Assembly (NCBI GenBank): GCA_038144425.1
Contig: JAYQNS010000003.1
Coordinates: forward strand, 434,001-498,000
Direction: 5' to 3'
From: Salivita marina
Lineage (GTDB): Bacteria; Pseudomonadota; Gammaproteobacteria; Pseudomonadales; Azotimanducaceae
Length of the DNA stretch: 64,000 nucleotides
Part shown: piece by piece, positions 1 through 8,681 of the stretch
How the letters are laid out: the number at the start of each line of letters is the position of its first letter
How positions within the stretch are numbered: the first letter of the stretch is position 1
Translations under genes and position numbers: made by a program
The notes under the pieces: generated by a model
Database searches by the model: none
What the model saw: only the letters and a program-made list of their open reading frames with translations
Told to the model about the DNA's origin: nothing

Positions 1-158
1 AAGATGTCGAGAAGGGTATAGGAGTCCTTTCCCCCGGAAAGGCACACCATCACGCGGTCGCCCGCCTCGATCATGGCGTAGTCGGCGATGGCCTGCCCGA
101 CCTGGCGGCGAAGCCGCTTTTGAAGCTTGGCGCGTTCATAGGCGGGAGTGGTTGCCAT
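1..158 (-). CDS. ttcA: TtcA, tRNA 2-thiocytidine synthetase (5' part only)
   Basis: Only the first 52 codons are present; the gene continues past the left edge. The translation begins MATTPAYERAKLQKRLRR and runs into the PP-loop ATP-pyrophosphatase signature SGGKDSYTLLD at about residues 40-50. It matches the start of TtcA, the iron-sulfur enzyme that thiolates cytidine 32 of some tRNAs. The two downstream CxxC motifs that define TtcA are outside the window, so the call rests on the N-terminal block. Its ATG (156-158) overlaps the ATG of the divergent deacetylase by two bases, leaving no intergenic space for promoters. Confidence 0.85.
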   Translation of the reverse strand, partial: MATTPAYERAKLQKRLRRQVGQAIADYAMIEAGDRVMVCLSGGKDSYTLLDI

Positions 159-1266
159 GGTGAACCCATCCTTTCGTTGTTGGCCGCGAAATTGGCCGAG
201 CCGTTGGCTGCGCGGGGCCTTGCTCGGAAGCCTTACACTTCTTGGAAGCAGCGCGCTCAGAGGGGAGGAAAGCTCGCCACCTCAGCCGCCCAGCCTCGTA
301 GTGCTTCAGTATCACTTCGTGGCAACGGAGACGCCGGCGAGCACCTCCGTCACCCCCGCCCAGTTCGCCGCTCACCTGGCGGCGATCGAAGCGAGCGGTG
401 CCACCGTGCTCCCCCTTGCGGAGGCGCTCGCGGCGCTCCAGGCCGGGCGCACTCTACCGGAGACGGCGCTCGCCATCACCTTCGATGACGGCTACGAAAG
501 CATTGCGGAGGCAGCCCATCCCCTGCTCCGCGCCCGGGGCTGGCCCTACACCATTTTCGTGAACCCCGAGCCCATCGATAGGCGCCACGGCGGCGTTTTA
601 TCTTGGAACCAACTTCGACAATTGGCCACCGAGGGGGCGACCATCGGCAACCATGGCCTGCGCCACGACTACATGGTGCGGGGCGAAAGCCAGGGGCTCC
701 CGGCCCCGGCCTCCCCGGCCTATGAGGCCTACCTCGAGGGTCAGGTGCTTGATGCCCAGGCCCGCATCGACGCCGAACTAGGCGCCCAACCCAAGCTCTT
801 TGCCTACCCCTTTGGAGAGTTCGCGCCGGAGCTAAAGGCTTGGCTAAGGGCCTGGGGCTATGCGGCCTTCGGCCAGCACTCGGGACCTCTCTGGATAGGT
901 AGCGACCCCCAAGCCCTCCCCCGCTTTCCCGCCTCGGGCATCTACGGTGCGCTCGACGGCCTGCGCCCCAAGCTCACCATGAAGGCCCTGGCTGCCACCA
1001 TCGAAAGCCCATCCTCGATGATTTTGCCGCCGGAAACAGATCAACCCACGCTCCGCTTCACCCTACGCTTCCCCGAAGCCCACCAGGGCCCGGTGCAGTG
1101 CTACCTAAGCGGCCAGGGCGCCGTTCCGACAGCGCGCACGGGAGCGCGAGTGGAAACGATGGCCCGGACGCCCCTACCCCCCGGGCGAAGCCGCTTTAAC
1201 TGCACGGCCCAGGGCCCCAAGGGGCACTGGCATTGGCTGTCCCAGCCCCTGCTACGCCTGCCCTAG
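157..1266 (+). CDS. Secreted polysaccharide deacetylase family protein
   Basis: This is a NodB-type carbohydrate esterase (CE4 fold) that would remove N- or O-acetyl groups from a polysaccharide outside the cytoplasm. A signal peptide is visible (WLRGALLGSLTLLGSS around residues 16-35). The metal-binding block is LAITFDDGYES near residue 108, followed by GNHGLRHDYM about 60 residues later and YPFGEF near residue 212. The start is taken at ATG 157; a GTG at 148 is possible, but it would run deeper into ttcA. The C-terminal ~100 residues after the barrel look like a small accessory domain. The substrate cannot be read from the sequence. It is convergent with the Bax-like gene, with four bases shared. 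Confidence 0.8.
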   Translation: MVNPSFRCWPRNWPSRWLRGALLGSLTLLGSSALRGEESSPPQPPSLVVLQYHFVATETPASTSVTPAQFAAHLAAIEASGATVLPLAEALAALQAGRTLPETALAITFDDGYESIAEAAHPLLRARGWPYTIFVNPEPIDRRHGGVLSWNQLRQLATEGATIGNHGLRHDYMVRGESQGLPAPASPAYEAYLEGQVLDAQARIDAELGAQPKLFAYPFGEFAPELKAWLRAWGYAAFGQHSGPLWIGSDPQALPRFPASGIYGALDGLRPKLTMKALAATIESPSSMILPPETDQPTLRFTLRFPEAHQGPVQCYLSGQGAVPTARTGARVETMARTPLPPGRSRFNCTAQGPKGHWHWLSQPLLRLP

Positions 1267-2087
1267 TGATCGAAGCGGTCGAGGCCGTTAAAGCGCATGA
1301 TGGCGAGAAGATCAGCAACATAGGCCGCGCGCCGCTCGGAGTAGCGCAGCAGCCCCGGCGCAAGCAGCTCCCCGGATAGGGGTCGCCCCTCACGCCGCGC
1401 AGCCGCCCGCAGCACTCGAAAAGAACGATGGGCGGGGTGGCTATTCAAGTTGTGCATGTAGCTCACCACGGAATCGGCAGAGCGCTCGAAGAGGCGAACT
1501 TCATGCTCCGACCCCTCAGGGCGTAGCAAAGGCACAAGGCCGCACCCTTTGGTGTAGCACCATTGCCCAAAAAAATTCCGACCTGCCTGAGCAAAGCGCG
1601 AGGTGCCCCAGGCCGATTCCGTAGCGGCCTGGGCCAGGGCCAGGGAAGGGGGAATGCGATCCACCCGGCGCAGGAGGCGATTCAACCGATCGGCCCCGGT
1701 CTCCGAGGAGGACGCGCCATAGCGCGTCTCTAGGTCCTTCAGCCAACCTTCCGTTGGCCCATCCCAGGGCCCTTCCGCGCTCTGGAGCGCCTCGACGCGG
1801 GCTCGGAGTTCGTCGATCCGTTGATTTTCTGCCTCAATGCGCGGCAAGAGAAAAGCAAAAAAAGCCGCTTTCCGAGCACTCACCGTTGGTAGCGCGGCAA
1901 AATCGGGGACCTGCTCTGGCGCCGGGCCCGGAAGGGCAGCATCGAGAACGCCACCCTCCGGGCGCTCCCCAGCCCACCATAGGAGCAACGCGGCCACGGC
2001 AAGGGTCGCGCCAAGCCCCGGCCAATGCTGAGGGGACGGCCACGGGAACCCCCTGATCCGCGCCCAAAGCGCCCCCAGCCCCTTCAT
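1263..2087 (-). CDS. Bax-like glucosaminidase-domain protein
   Basis: A membrane-anchored protein of 274 residues with one N-terminal transmembrane segment (LAVAALLLWW near residue 30), a short charged helical linker and a C-terminal glucosaminidase-family domain (PF01832 type, as in E. coli Bax). The diagnostic stretch is PPSLALAQAATESAWGTSRF, with the catalytic Glu of the lysozyme-like fold in ATESAWG, then NFFGQWCYTKGC. It probably cleaves peptidoglycan in the periplasm. Its start overlaps the stop of the ybbP-like permease by four bases (2084-2087), so it is translationally coupled to the exporter, suggesting a shared envelope role. Confidence 0.8.
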   Translation of the reverse strand: MKGLGALWARIRGFPWPSPQHWPGLGATLAVAALLLWWAGERPEGGVLDAALPGPAPEQVPDFAALPTVSARKAAFFAFLLPRIEAENQRIDELRARVEALQSAEGPWDGPTEGWLKDLETRYGASSSETGADRLNRLLRRVDRIPPSLALAQAATESAWGTSRFAQAGRNFFGQWCYTKGCGLVPLLRPEGSEHEVRLFERSADSVVSYMHNLNSHPAHRSFRVLRAAARREGRPLSGELLAPGLLRYSERRAAYVADLLAIMRFNGLDRFDH

Positions 2088-4561
2088 GCCCCGTGCTCAC
2101 GAAGCACGGTCAGGGGCGGCACGGAAACCACCTTGCGGGTTGCCAGAAGCCCCAGAGTCAGTACCAGAGTAACCCCCAGGGTGGGGCCGAGGAGCCAGAG
2201 GATTCCATGGCTTTGCGCTGGAAGATCGAAGAGTTGCGTTTCCATTGCCCAGATCATCAGTTCCGCGCCCAGCGCCGCTAGCATGCCCGAGAAGACCCCG
2301 AGGGTAGCAAATTCCACCACCAGCGCCCCCTGGAGCCGTTGCCGACTTCCTCCGAGGGCGCGCAGCAGGCCGTACTCCCGGAGCCGCTCGTCCATGGTCG
2401 AACCAACGGAAGCGAGCAGCACCAGGGCCCCCGCGCCCAGCACCAACAAGAGCACGACTTCGACAGCGACGGAAACCCGGGCAACGATTTGTTGAAGCTG
2501 AGCGATCAGCCCATCCACGGCAATGATGCTGACGCTCGGGAAGGCACGAAGCAGCGTCGGTAAGGCGCCTTGGCGCTCAGCCGGAAGGAAAAAGCTGGTG
2601 AGATAGGTGGCGTCCCGGTCCTCGAGTAGGCCTGGCGAGAGAAGCAAAAAGAAGTTCGGGCGCAGAGAGTCCCAGGCCACCCGGCGCATCGCCACCAAGG
2701 GCAGCTCGAATCGCTGATCCCCCACCTCAAGCGTCACCCGATCCCCCAGGGTGAGCCCCACGCTCTCGGCAAATTCCGCCTCAAGAGACAGCCCTGGACC
2801 CGCGCCTAACCCGTCCCACCACTGGCCCGCGACGACTTCATTACCCTCCGGCAAGGGCCCGCTCCAGCTTAAATTGCGCTCTTCCGTGAGCCGGGCTGCA
2901 GCGCGGCTGGTCTTCGGATCGAGGTCCTCCCCATTCACCGATGTAATCCGCCCTCGGGTCATGGGGAAGGCCGGCTGGGGGGCTACGTTCTGCGCTTCCA
3001 AGGCTTGCTGAAAAGCCGCCCGATCCTCACTGTCTAAATTCAGCACGAAGTGATTAGGCGCCCCTTCGGGAAGCTGGGCCCGCCAACTATCAAGGAGCGA
3101 GCTCCGCAGCACGGTCAGCGTGAGGAGCAGCATAAGCGCGGTTCCAAAGACCAGCATCTGCACGATGCTAGCCCCCTGGCGGCGGGATAGCGCCGCAAGG
3201 CCCAGACGCCAGGCGCGGCCGGCCTGCATCCCCAGCACCCGGCCGCTCCTAAGCAGCAGGAATGCGAGCGCGGCAAAAAAGGCCGAGGTGCCGCCAAGAC
3301 CCAGAAGCACCCAGCCCGCGAGCTCAAAGCTCCCCGCATAGGCGAAGAGAAGTCCCAGCAAGGCAAGGAGCCCCAGCCCCCGAAAAAGCGGCCCTTTCCG
3401 GGAGGCCTCGGTCAAGTCGCGCCGTAGCACACGCACCGGCGTCACAGTCTCAAGCTCAAGGAGCGGCGGCAGGGCGAAGGCCAACAGGCACAGCCAGCCC
3501 GTCAGCGTACCCAGGACCCAGGGCACCCAGCCCGGAGCCGGCAGGGCCACGGGGACATAGGCGGCCAGCAGCGTAAACAGCGCCTCCTGAACCCCGTAGG
3601 CCAACCCCAGTGCCAGCGCAGTCACCAACGCGCCCAGCTGAAAAAGCTGCCCCAAATAAAGACGCCGAATGGTGCGGCTGGAGGCCCCGAGGGTTTTCAT
3701 GACCGCCACCGCATCGGCTTGCTGCGCCGCATAGCGCGCCGCCGCAAGGGCGACGGCCAGGCTGGCCAGGAGCACGGCCATGAGGCCCCCGAGGCGAAGA
3801 AAGCGCTCCGCTCGGTCCAGGGCTCGGCCCAAACTCCGATTCCCGGTGCGCACGTCTTCTAGATCAAAGCGCGCGTCGAAGTCATCCGGGAGCTCCGTCT
3901 CAAAGGCCCCGAGAGCGGGTTCCGGGCCAGCGAGGAGCAGAGCATGCTCGACCCGAGCGCCGGGGCGCAGCACCTGAGTTTTAGCCACATCCTCGAGGGC
4001 CATGAGCACCCGGGGGGCGAGGAGAAAGTTCCCGCCCTGATCCGGCGTATCGGTTAGCACCCGATCGATACGGAGGGACGCGGCCCCAAGATCGAGGATC
4101 GCGCCCACTTCAAGGCCCAGAGAAAGTAGCACCCGGGGCGCAGCCCAAAGGGTTCCCGGAGCCGGGGTGTCCGCAGTGACGACACCGGCGGCAAGGGGAT
4201 CGCTCGCTGTTTTCAGCGCACCGCGAAGGGGATAGCTTGGGGAGACAGCCTGCACCGATACCAAAAGGGCATCGAGGTCGGAAAAGGCCATGTAGGTAAA
4301 GCCCACGGTCCGGGCCGTTGTAAGCCCCAGCGCCTGCGCCTTGGTCTCCCAGGCCTCCGGGGGGACCTCTCGCCCTTCGATGCGCCGGTCCGCCGCAAGA
4401 AACGCACTAGCCTCAAGCACGAGGGCCCTTTCGAGCCGGTCTACGAAGAGGGAAATGCCCGTTACCGTGGTGATGGCTAGCAGCAGGGCCGCGGCAAGGA
4501 GTCTGAGCTCCCCGCTCCGCCAGTGCCGGCGAAGCATCCGCTGGGCCAGGCCGCGGCTCAC
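2084..4561 (-). CDS. ybbP: YbbP-like ABC transporter permease (FtsX family)
   Basis: An 825-residue permease with two FtsX-like core domains: an N-terminal transmembrane helix, a large periplasmic domain, a first four-helix block (about residues 260-430), a second periplasmic domain, and a final FtsX block whose loop reads DERLREYGLLRALGGSRQ. This is the layout of YbbP in the MacB/LolCDE superfamily, which moves lipophilic substrates or transmits mechanical force across the envelope. It is coupled to the ATPase gene by an ATGA overlap at 4558-4561. The divergent tesA gene reproduces the E. coli tesA-ybbA-ybbP arrangement. The substrate is unknown. Confidence 0.9.
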   Translation of the reverse strand: MSRGLAQRMLRRHWRSGELRLLAAALLLAITTVTGISLFVDRLERALVLEASAFLAADRRIEGREVPPEAWETKAQALGLTTARTVGFTYMAFSDLDALLVSVQAVSPSYPLRGALKTASDPLAAGVVTADTPAPGTLWAAPRVLLSLGLEVGAILDLGAASLRIDRVLTDTPDQGGNFLLAPRVLMALEDVAKTQVLRPGARVEHALLLAGPEPALGAFETELPDDFDARFDLEDVRTGNRSLGRALDRAERFLRLGGLMAVLLASLAVALAAARYAAQQADAVAVMKTLGASSRTIRRLYLGQLFQLGALVTALALGLAYGVQEALFTLLAAYVPVALPAPGWVPWVLGTLTGWLCLLAFALPPLLELETVTPVRVLRRDLTEASRKGPLFRGLGLLALLGLLFAYAGSFELAGWVLLGLGGTSAFFAALAFLLLRSGRVLGMQAGRAWRLGLAALSRRQGASIVQMLVFGTALMLLLTLTVLRSSLLDSWRAQLPEGAPNHFVLNLDSEDRAAFQQALEAQNVAPQPAFPMTRGRITSVNGEDLDPKTSRAAARLTEERNLSWSGPLPEGNEVVAGQWWDGLGAGPGLSLEAEFAESVGLTLGDRVTLEVGDQRFELPLVAMRRVAWDSLRPNFFLLLSPGLLEDRDATYLTSFFLPAERQGALPTLLRAFPSVSIIAVDGLIAQLQQIVARVSVAVEVVLLLVLGAGALVLLASVGSTMDERLREYGLLRALGGSRQRLQGALVVEFATLGVFSGMLAALGAELMIWAMETQLFDLPAQSHGILWLLGPTLGVTLVLTLGLLATRKVVSVPPLTVLREHGA

Positions 4562-5256
4562 GAAGTCGAATCCTGGCCGGGGTGAAGCTGCCCCGCCTCA
4601 ACGCGGAGGGCCCGATCACAGCGCGCCGCGAGGGCGGGATCATGGGTGACTAGCACCAGGGTGGTCTGAGCCTCGGCGTTTAGCTCAAAGAGCAAATCGG
4701 CGATGCGCTGCCCGGTGGCCTGATCCAGATTGCCCGTGGGCTCGTCTGCAAAAAGAAGCTTGGGCTGGGCGGCGAAGGCTCGAGCAAGAGCTACCCGCTG
4801 CTGCTCCCCCCCGGAGAGCTGGCGCGGCGCATGGCGAGCCCGATCACCGAGGCCTACCCGCTCCAGATAGCTGCAGGCCAGCGCCTCCGGGGCCGCCCGC
4901 CCCGCGAGCTCGAGAGGAATCATGACGTTTTCTAGGGCCGTGAGTGCACCCAGGAGCTGGAAGTTCTGAAAGACAAAGGCAATACCCTCGGCTCGGAGGG
5001 CGGCTCGGCGGTCCTCGGACTCGGCGCTAAAGGGCTGGCCCGCGAAGTGCACCGTTCCTTCCGTAGGCGTATCAAGCCCCGCCAAAAGTCCCAGGAGCGT
5101 GGTTTTCCCCGAACCCGAAGCCCCCACAAGAGCGATGCTCTCCCCCGCCTTGATCTCAAGATCGATCCCCGTAAGGATGGAAAGCTGGTCATCGCCGAGC
5201 GCCAGGCGCTTGCCCAGGTTCCGGGCGGATAATATGACAGGACGGTCCGATTCCAT
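4558..5256 (-). CDS. ybbA: YbbA-like ABC transporter ATP-binding protein
   Basis: A 232-residue ATPase of the LolD/MacB branch. Walker A is GASGSGKTT near residue 42, the signature is LSGGEQQRVALARA near residue 145, and Walker B with catalytic Glu is LLFADEPTGNLD. It would energise the adjacent YbbP-like permease at the inner membrane. Its ATG (5254-5256) overlaps the ATG of divergent tesA (5255-5257), so each gene's promoter must lie inside the other. No better downstream start was seen, because the conserved N-terminal strand begins within ten residues of this Met. Confidence 0.9.
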   Translation of the reverse strand: MESDRPVILSARNLGKRLALGDDQLSILTGIDLEIKAGESIALVGASGSGKTTLLGLLAGLDTPTEGTVHFAGQPFSAESEDRRAALRAEGIAFVFQNFQLLGALTALENVMIPLELAGRAAPEALACSYLERVGLGDRARHAPRQLSGGEQQRVALARAFAAQPKLLFADEPTGNLDQATGQRIADLLFELNAEAQTTLVLVTHDPALAARCDRALRVEAGQLHPGQDSTS

Positions 5257-5923
5257 GACGCTACGCCTACCCTTGCTCGTGCTCCTGCTATCCCTCTCCC
5301 TGCTCGACGCGAGGGCGGAGGACCGGAAGGTGCTGGTTTTCGGAGATAGCCTCAGTGCGGGCTACGGCCTTCAGGCGGGCGAAGGCTGGGTGGCCCTGCT
5401 CGCCGAACGGACACAGGCCGCCGGCCTGCCCGTGGCCCTGGTCAATGCATCAATCAGCGGGGAAACCACCCGAGGTGGCCTTCGGCGCTTAAGCGACGTG
5501 CTTGCCCGCCAGCGACCCGATGTCGTTATCCTCGAGCTCGGCGGCAACGACGGGTTGCGAGGGTACCCGATCGGACAAATTCACAGCAACTTGAACGAAA
5601 TGGTGAACATCATTAGGGCGACGGGCGCCGAGGTGCTGCTGGTATCCATTCCCCTCCCTCCTAACTACGGACCTCGCTACGTGCGCGCATTCCAAGGAGC
5701 TTTTGAGACCGTGGCCGCGGCGGAAGGGGTTCGCCTCCTCACCTTCACCCGATCGCTTCTACCGCTTAACGAGGACATGATGCAGGCCGATGGCATCCAT
5801 CCCACGGCTAAGGCCCAGCCCCTCATGCTAGACGCCCTCTGGCCGGCCCTCGCCCCCCTATTGGGGGCGAGCGCGGGGAACGGCAAGCCCCCGGAAACCC
5901 GAGAGGCTGCTACACTTAACTAA
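5255..5923 (+). CDS. tesA: TesA, lysophospholipase/acyl-CoA thioesterase I
   Basis: An SGNH/GDSL esterase of 222 residues. Residues 1-22 are a signal peptide ending at DARAE, so the enzyme is periplasmic. Block I is FGDSLSAGYG with nucleophile Ser32, block III is GGNDGLRG, and block V is DGIHPTAKAQ with Asp179 and His182. The family hydrolyses acyl-CoA, lysophospholipids and other esters. Starting at ATG 5255 gives the canonical length and places the signal peptide at the N-terminus. A TetR gene follows after 15 bp. Confidence 0.93.
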   Translation: MTLRLPLLVLLLSLSLLDARAEDRKVLVFGDSLSAGYGLQAGEGWVALLAERTQAAGLPVALVNASISGETTRGGLRRLSDVLARQRPDVVILELGGNDGLRGYPIGQIHSNLNEMVNIIRATGAEVLLVSIPLPPNYGPRYVRAFQGAFETVAAAEGVRLLTFTRSLLPLNEDMMQADGIHPTAKAQPLMLDALWPALAPLLGASAGNGKPPETREAATLN

Positions 5924-5938
5924 AAAGGATTCTGTTTT

Positions 5939-6607
5939 GTGTCTAACTCCGTCCTCGAAGCCGTTCGTGGCGATACCAAAGGCAGCCTGATTCTCTCGGG
6001 GCTTGAACTTTTCGCCACCCAAGGCCTCGACGCCGTCTCCATGCGTACCATCAATGCCCATGCCGGCGCACGGAATGCCTCCGCCGTTCATTACCACTTC
6101 GGCTCAAAAATGGGCATGGTGAAAGCGATTGTCGAGTTTCTCAAAGGTCAGCTCGACGGGCACCGCCTTCCCATGGTGAACAACCTTGAAGCCCGGGCGG
6201 CGGCGGGGGAGCAGCTGACGGTACGGGAGATTCTTGGCGCGAATTACTGGCCCTACATTCGGCTTTACGAGGACCCGAAGCTTGGGCGCCACGGCGTGCT
6301 TTTCCTAGCGCGGCTGCACACGGACATCGATACGGAAACGCAAACGCTCTTAAACCAGGATACCCACGGTATTCCCGCCCGCTTAGACGCCCTTCTGGCC
6401 CAGGTGCTCCCGGGGCTGAGCGCCCAGGAACGGCGCACTCGCTATATCTACTCCTGGAGCCTCACTTTGCACGGGCTGGCCGCGGGTGGTAACTGGAAGA
6501 ACACCTCCCTCGGCGATCTGCGGACCGGTGGCGCCCAGGCCAGCTACGAGCGCCTGCTGGATTACCTTGTGGGCGGCATGACTGCCCCGGGGAGCAGCGA
6601 AGCCTAA
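5939..6607 (+). CDS. TetR/AcrR family transcriptional regulator
   Basis: A 222-residue regulator with an N-terminal helix-turn-helix (LELFATQGLDAVSMRTINAH then VHYHFGSKMGM, residues 23-60) and a variable ligand-binding C-terminal half. The start is GTG at 5939, supported by AAAGGA at 5925-5930 directly after the tesA stop. The ligand is unknown. It is convergent with the SDR gene and could control tesA or SDR, but no operator could be identified. Confidence 0.85.
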   Translation: MSNSVLEAVRGDTKGSLILSGLELFATQGLDAVSMRTINAHAGARNASAVHYHFGSKMGMVKAIVEFLKGQLDGHRLPMVNNLEARAAAGEQLTVREILGANYWPYIRLYEDPKLGRHGVLFLARLHTDIDTETQTLLNQDTHGIPARLDALLAQVLPGLSAQERRTRYIYSWSLTLHGLAAGGNWKNTSLGDLRTGGAQASYERLLDYLVGGMTAPGSSEA

Positions 6608-6629
6608 GGCAGATCTTCGACGGGGCCTC

Positions 6630-7394
6630 CTAGAGGCTGCTAACCAGGTGACCGCCATCGATTGTAATCACCTGTCCGGTCATGTGAGCGCTGGCGCGCC
6701 CGGCCAGGAGCAGGAATGCACCGTCATAATCCTCAAGCACTCCTGCCCGGCGCTGGGGGATAGGCCGTAGAAAGGCCTCTGCCTCCGGGCTGTCAAGGAG
6801 CCGTGCACTCACGGCGCTACGGAAGTAACCCGGCGCCAGCGCGTTACAGCGCAAGGAAAAGCGCGCCCCTTCGAGAGCAATTTGCTTCGTTAGCTGCACC
6901 ACTCCGGCCTTGCTGACGGCGTAGGGCGTGACGCCCTTCTGCTGGCGAAAGGCAAGGATGCTGGCAATGTTGACGATGTTGCCCCCCCGCCCCGCTTCCC
7001 GCCAGGCGCTGGCCGCGGCTCGGGCCATGAGCCAGGTGCCCTTGAGGTTCGTATTGATCGTGGCATCCCACCCCGCTTCATCAAGATCGAGGAAGGAAAA
7101 TACCCCGGGCTCTATGCCCGCATTGTTCACCAGCACCGTGGGCAAACGTCCTTTCAAGGCCGAAAAAAGCTGATCGACGGAAGCGCTGTCCGTAACGTCC
7201 AGGGCCAGCGCCTCCGCCGCCCCCCCGACGTCCCGGAGCTCGGCCACGAGGGCGTCCAGCGCATCCACCCGCCGGGCCGCCGCCACGACCTCCGCCCCGG
7301 CGGCCACGGCCAGGCGTGCAAAGTGGGCCCCAAGGCCGCTCGAGGCCCCGGTGATCAGCAACCGTTCTCCCGCCAGGGGTTGGGCATCGATCAT
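6630..7394 (-). CDS. Short-chain dehydrogenase/reductase (SDR)
   Basis: A classical 254-residue SDR. The cofactor loop is TGASSGLG at residues 15-22, the NNAG motif is at 90-93, and the catalytic residues are Ser145, Tyr158 and Lys162 (YAVSK). An Arg-Arg pair after strand 2 suggests NADP(H). It ends with the usual GQVITIDGGH segment. It overlaps trhO by an ATGA (7391-7394) and is the last gene of the minus-strand series that begins with the CHAT gene. The substrate is not identifiable, although FabG-like or 3-hydroxyacyl-CoA activity is common in this group. Confidence 0.87.
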   Translation of the reverse strand: MIDAQPLAGERLLITGASSGLGAHFARLAVAAGAEVVAAARRVDALDALVAELRDVGGAAEALALDVTDSASVDQLFSALKGRLPTVLVNNAGIEPGVFSFLDLDEAGWDATINTNLKGTWLMARAAASAWREAGRGGNIVNIASILAFRQQKGVTPYAVSKAGVVQLTKQIALEGARFSLRCNALAPGYFRSAVSARLLDSPEAEAFLRPIPQRRAGVLEDYDGAFLLLAGRASAHMTGQVITIDGGHLVSSL

Positions 7395-8329
7395 GTGCTT
7401 TCGTCCTTTTTCGGTTGCGGCGCTAGATGGGTTTCGCCCCGGGCCTCGGCCAGGGATACCTGACGGAAACGCTCCCGCCGGGCGGCGCGCTGCGCGTCCG
7501 TGAGCGATTCAATGCAGTAGGGGCAGCTCACACCCGCTTCAAAACTGTTGCCCTCTCGATCCCTAGGCGTCAGCGGTCGACGGCAGCCGTGGCAAAGGGT
7601 CGTCTCCCCCGGCGTGAGCGCCCCGGTGAGGGCGACTCTCTCGTCAAACACAAAGCACTCCCCCTGCCAGCGCTGCTCCGCCTCGGGAATGGCATCAAGG
7701 TAGGCCAGGACGCCCCCGTCAAGTTCGAGCACGGCCTCGAAGCCCTGGCCGCGCATCCAAGCGGCGGCCTTCTCGCAACGAATACCCCCGGTGCAAAACA
7801 TGGCTACGGTGCGATTCCGCACCGGATCAAGATGCTCCGCCACCCAGGCCGGGAAGTCCGTGAAGGCCTCCGTCTTCGGATTCAAGGCTTCGGGGAAGGT
7901 TCCCACGGCCACCTCGTAGTCGTTGCGCAAATCAATAACCGGAATGGCGGGATCGTCGAGCACGGCGTGCCAGGCCTCCGGCGCCACACGGGTAGGCGTG
8001 CCTGGGTCCTTTGAGGGATAGCCCTCGAGGGGAATGAGGTGGCGGCGAGCCTTGATCTTCAGACGCCGGAAAGGCGCCTCCGAAGGCGCGGGCAAGCGCC
8101 GCAGCCGGTAGGCGTCCGCTCCCAGGGCCGCATCGATCGGCTGAAAAAGCGCTCGGAGCGCCACTTCGGGCCCCCAGAGGGTGAAATTCAGCCCCTCCGG
8201 CGCAAGGTGTAGGGTGCCGCGAAGGGTAGACGCCGCTGCCCTTCGGCAGGCCCCTTCTAGGGCCGCCGGATCAGCAAGGCGCGCAAGCGCAAAGCCGGTC
8301 CAAAGCGCCGGCATGGCGTCACTGCCCAC
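7391..8329 (-). CDS. trhO: TrhO, tRNA uridine(34) hydroxylase (rhodanese-like)
   Basis: A 312-residue protein of the YceA/TrhO family, which hydroxylates wobble uridine with oxygen toward 5-carboxymethoxyuridine. Residues 1-100 are the family-specific N-terminal domain, followed by a rhodanese domain with VIDLRNDYE near 131 and active Cys179 in MFCTGGIRCEK. A cysteine-rich C-terminal segment has LCHGC and SCPYC pairs, as in TrhO. The start at 8329 or the in-frame ATG at 8314 are both possible. It lies 27 bp downstream of the bolA-family gene. Confidence 0.88.
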   Translation of the reverse strand: MGSDAMPALWTGFALARLADPAALEGACRRAAASTLRGTLHLAPEGLNFTLWGPEVALRALFQPIDAALGADAYRLRRLPAPSEAPFRRLKIKARRHLIPLEGYPSKDPGTPTRVAPEAWHAVLDDPAIPVIDLRNDYEVAVGTFPEALNPKTEAFTDFPAWVAEHLDPVRNRTVAMFCTGGIRCEKAAAWMRGQGFEAVLELDGGVLAYLDAIPEAEQRWQGECFVFDERVALTGALTPGETTLCHGCRRPLTPRDREGNSFEAGVSCPYCIESLTDAQRAARRERFRQVSLAEARGETHLAPQPKKDEST

Positions 8330-8356
8330 CGCCCCCCCGGCACGCCGGAGAATCGG

Positions 8357-8656
8357 TTACCCCACTGCGCTGGGCCCACTCCTCGGGGGTAAAGTGTGCA
8401 GCGCAAGGGCATGAAGCCCCTCCGCAAAAAACGGCGCTGCCACACGGTTCACCGCCCGGTGCCGGCCCACCGGCCGCTCCCCGGCGAAGGCGTCACTGAC
8501 CACCGTAACCCGAAAATGGGATTCGGAGCCCGGTGGCACGTTGTGACTATGGCTCTCGTTTAAAACCTCGAGCACGGTCGGGGCTAAGGCCTCAATGAGC
8601 GCGGCCTCAAGGGCCGCTTGGCGCGGCCCGTCCGCGCCCCGCGATGCTTCATTCAT
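8357..8656 (-). CDS. BolA family protein
   Basis: A 99-residue protein with the BolA class II KH-like fold: a first helix (AALEAALIEALAPTVLEV), then SESHFRVTVVSDAFAGERPV and a conserved His in GRHRAVNRV. BolA proteins pair with monothiol glutaredoxins in iron-sulfur handling or act as morphogenic regulators. The start at 8656 gives standard length; the open frame extends upstream only into the cyclase gene. It sits 25 bp after the cyclase stop and 27 bp before trhO, so it is probably cotranscribed with both. Confidence 0.88.
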   Translation of the reverse strand: MNEASRGADGPRQAALEAALIEALAPTVLEVLNESHSHNVPPGSESHFRVTVVSDAFAGERPVGRHRAVNRVAAPFFAEGLHALALHTLPPRSGPSAVG

Positions 8657-8681
8657 GGCAACACTCCAACGCTGTGCGCGT

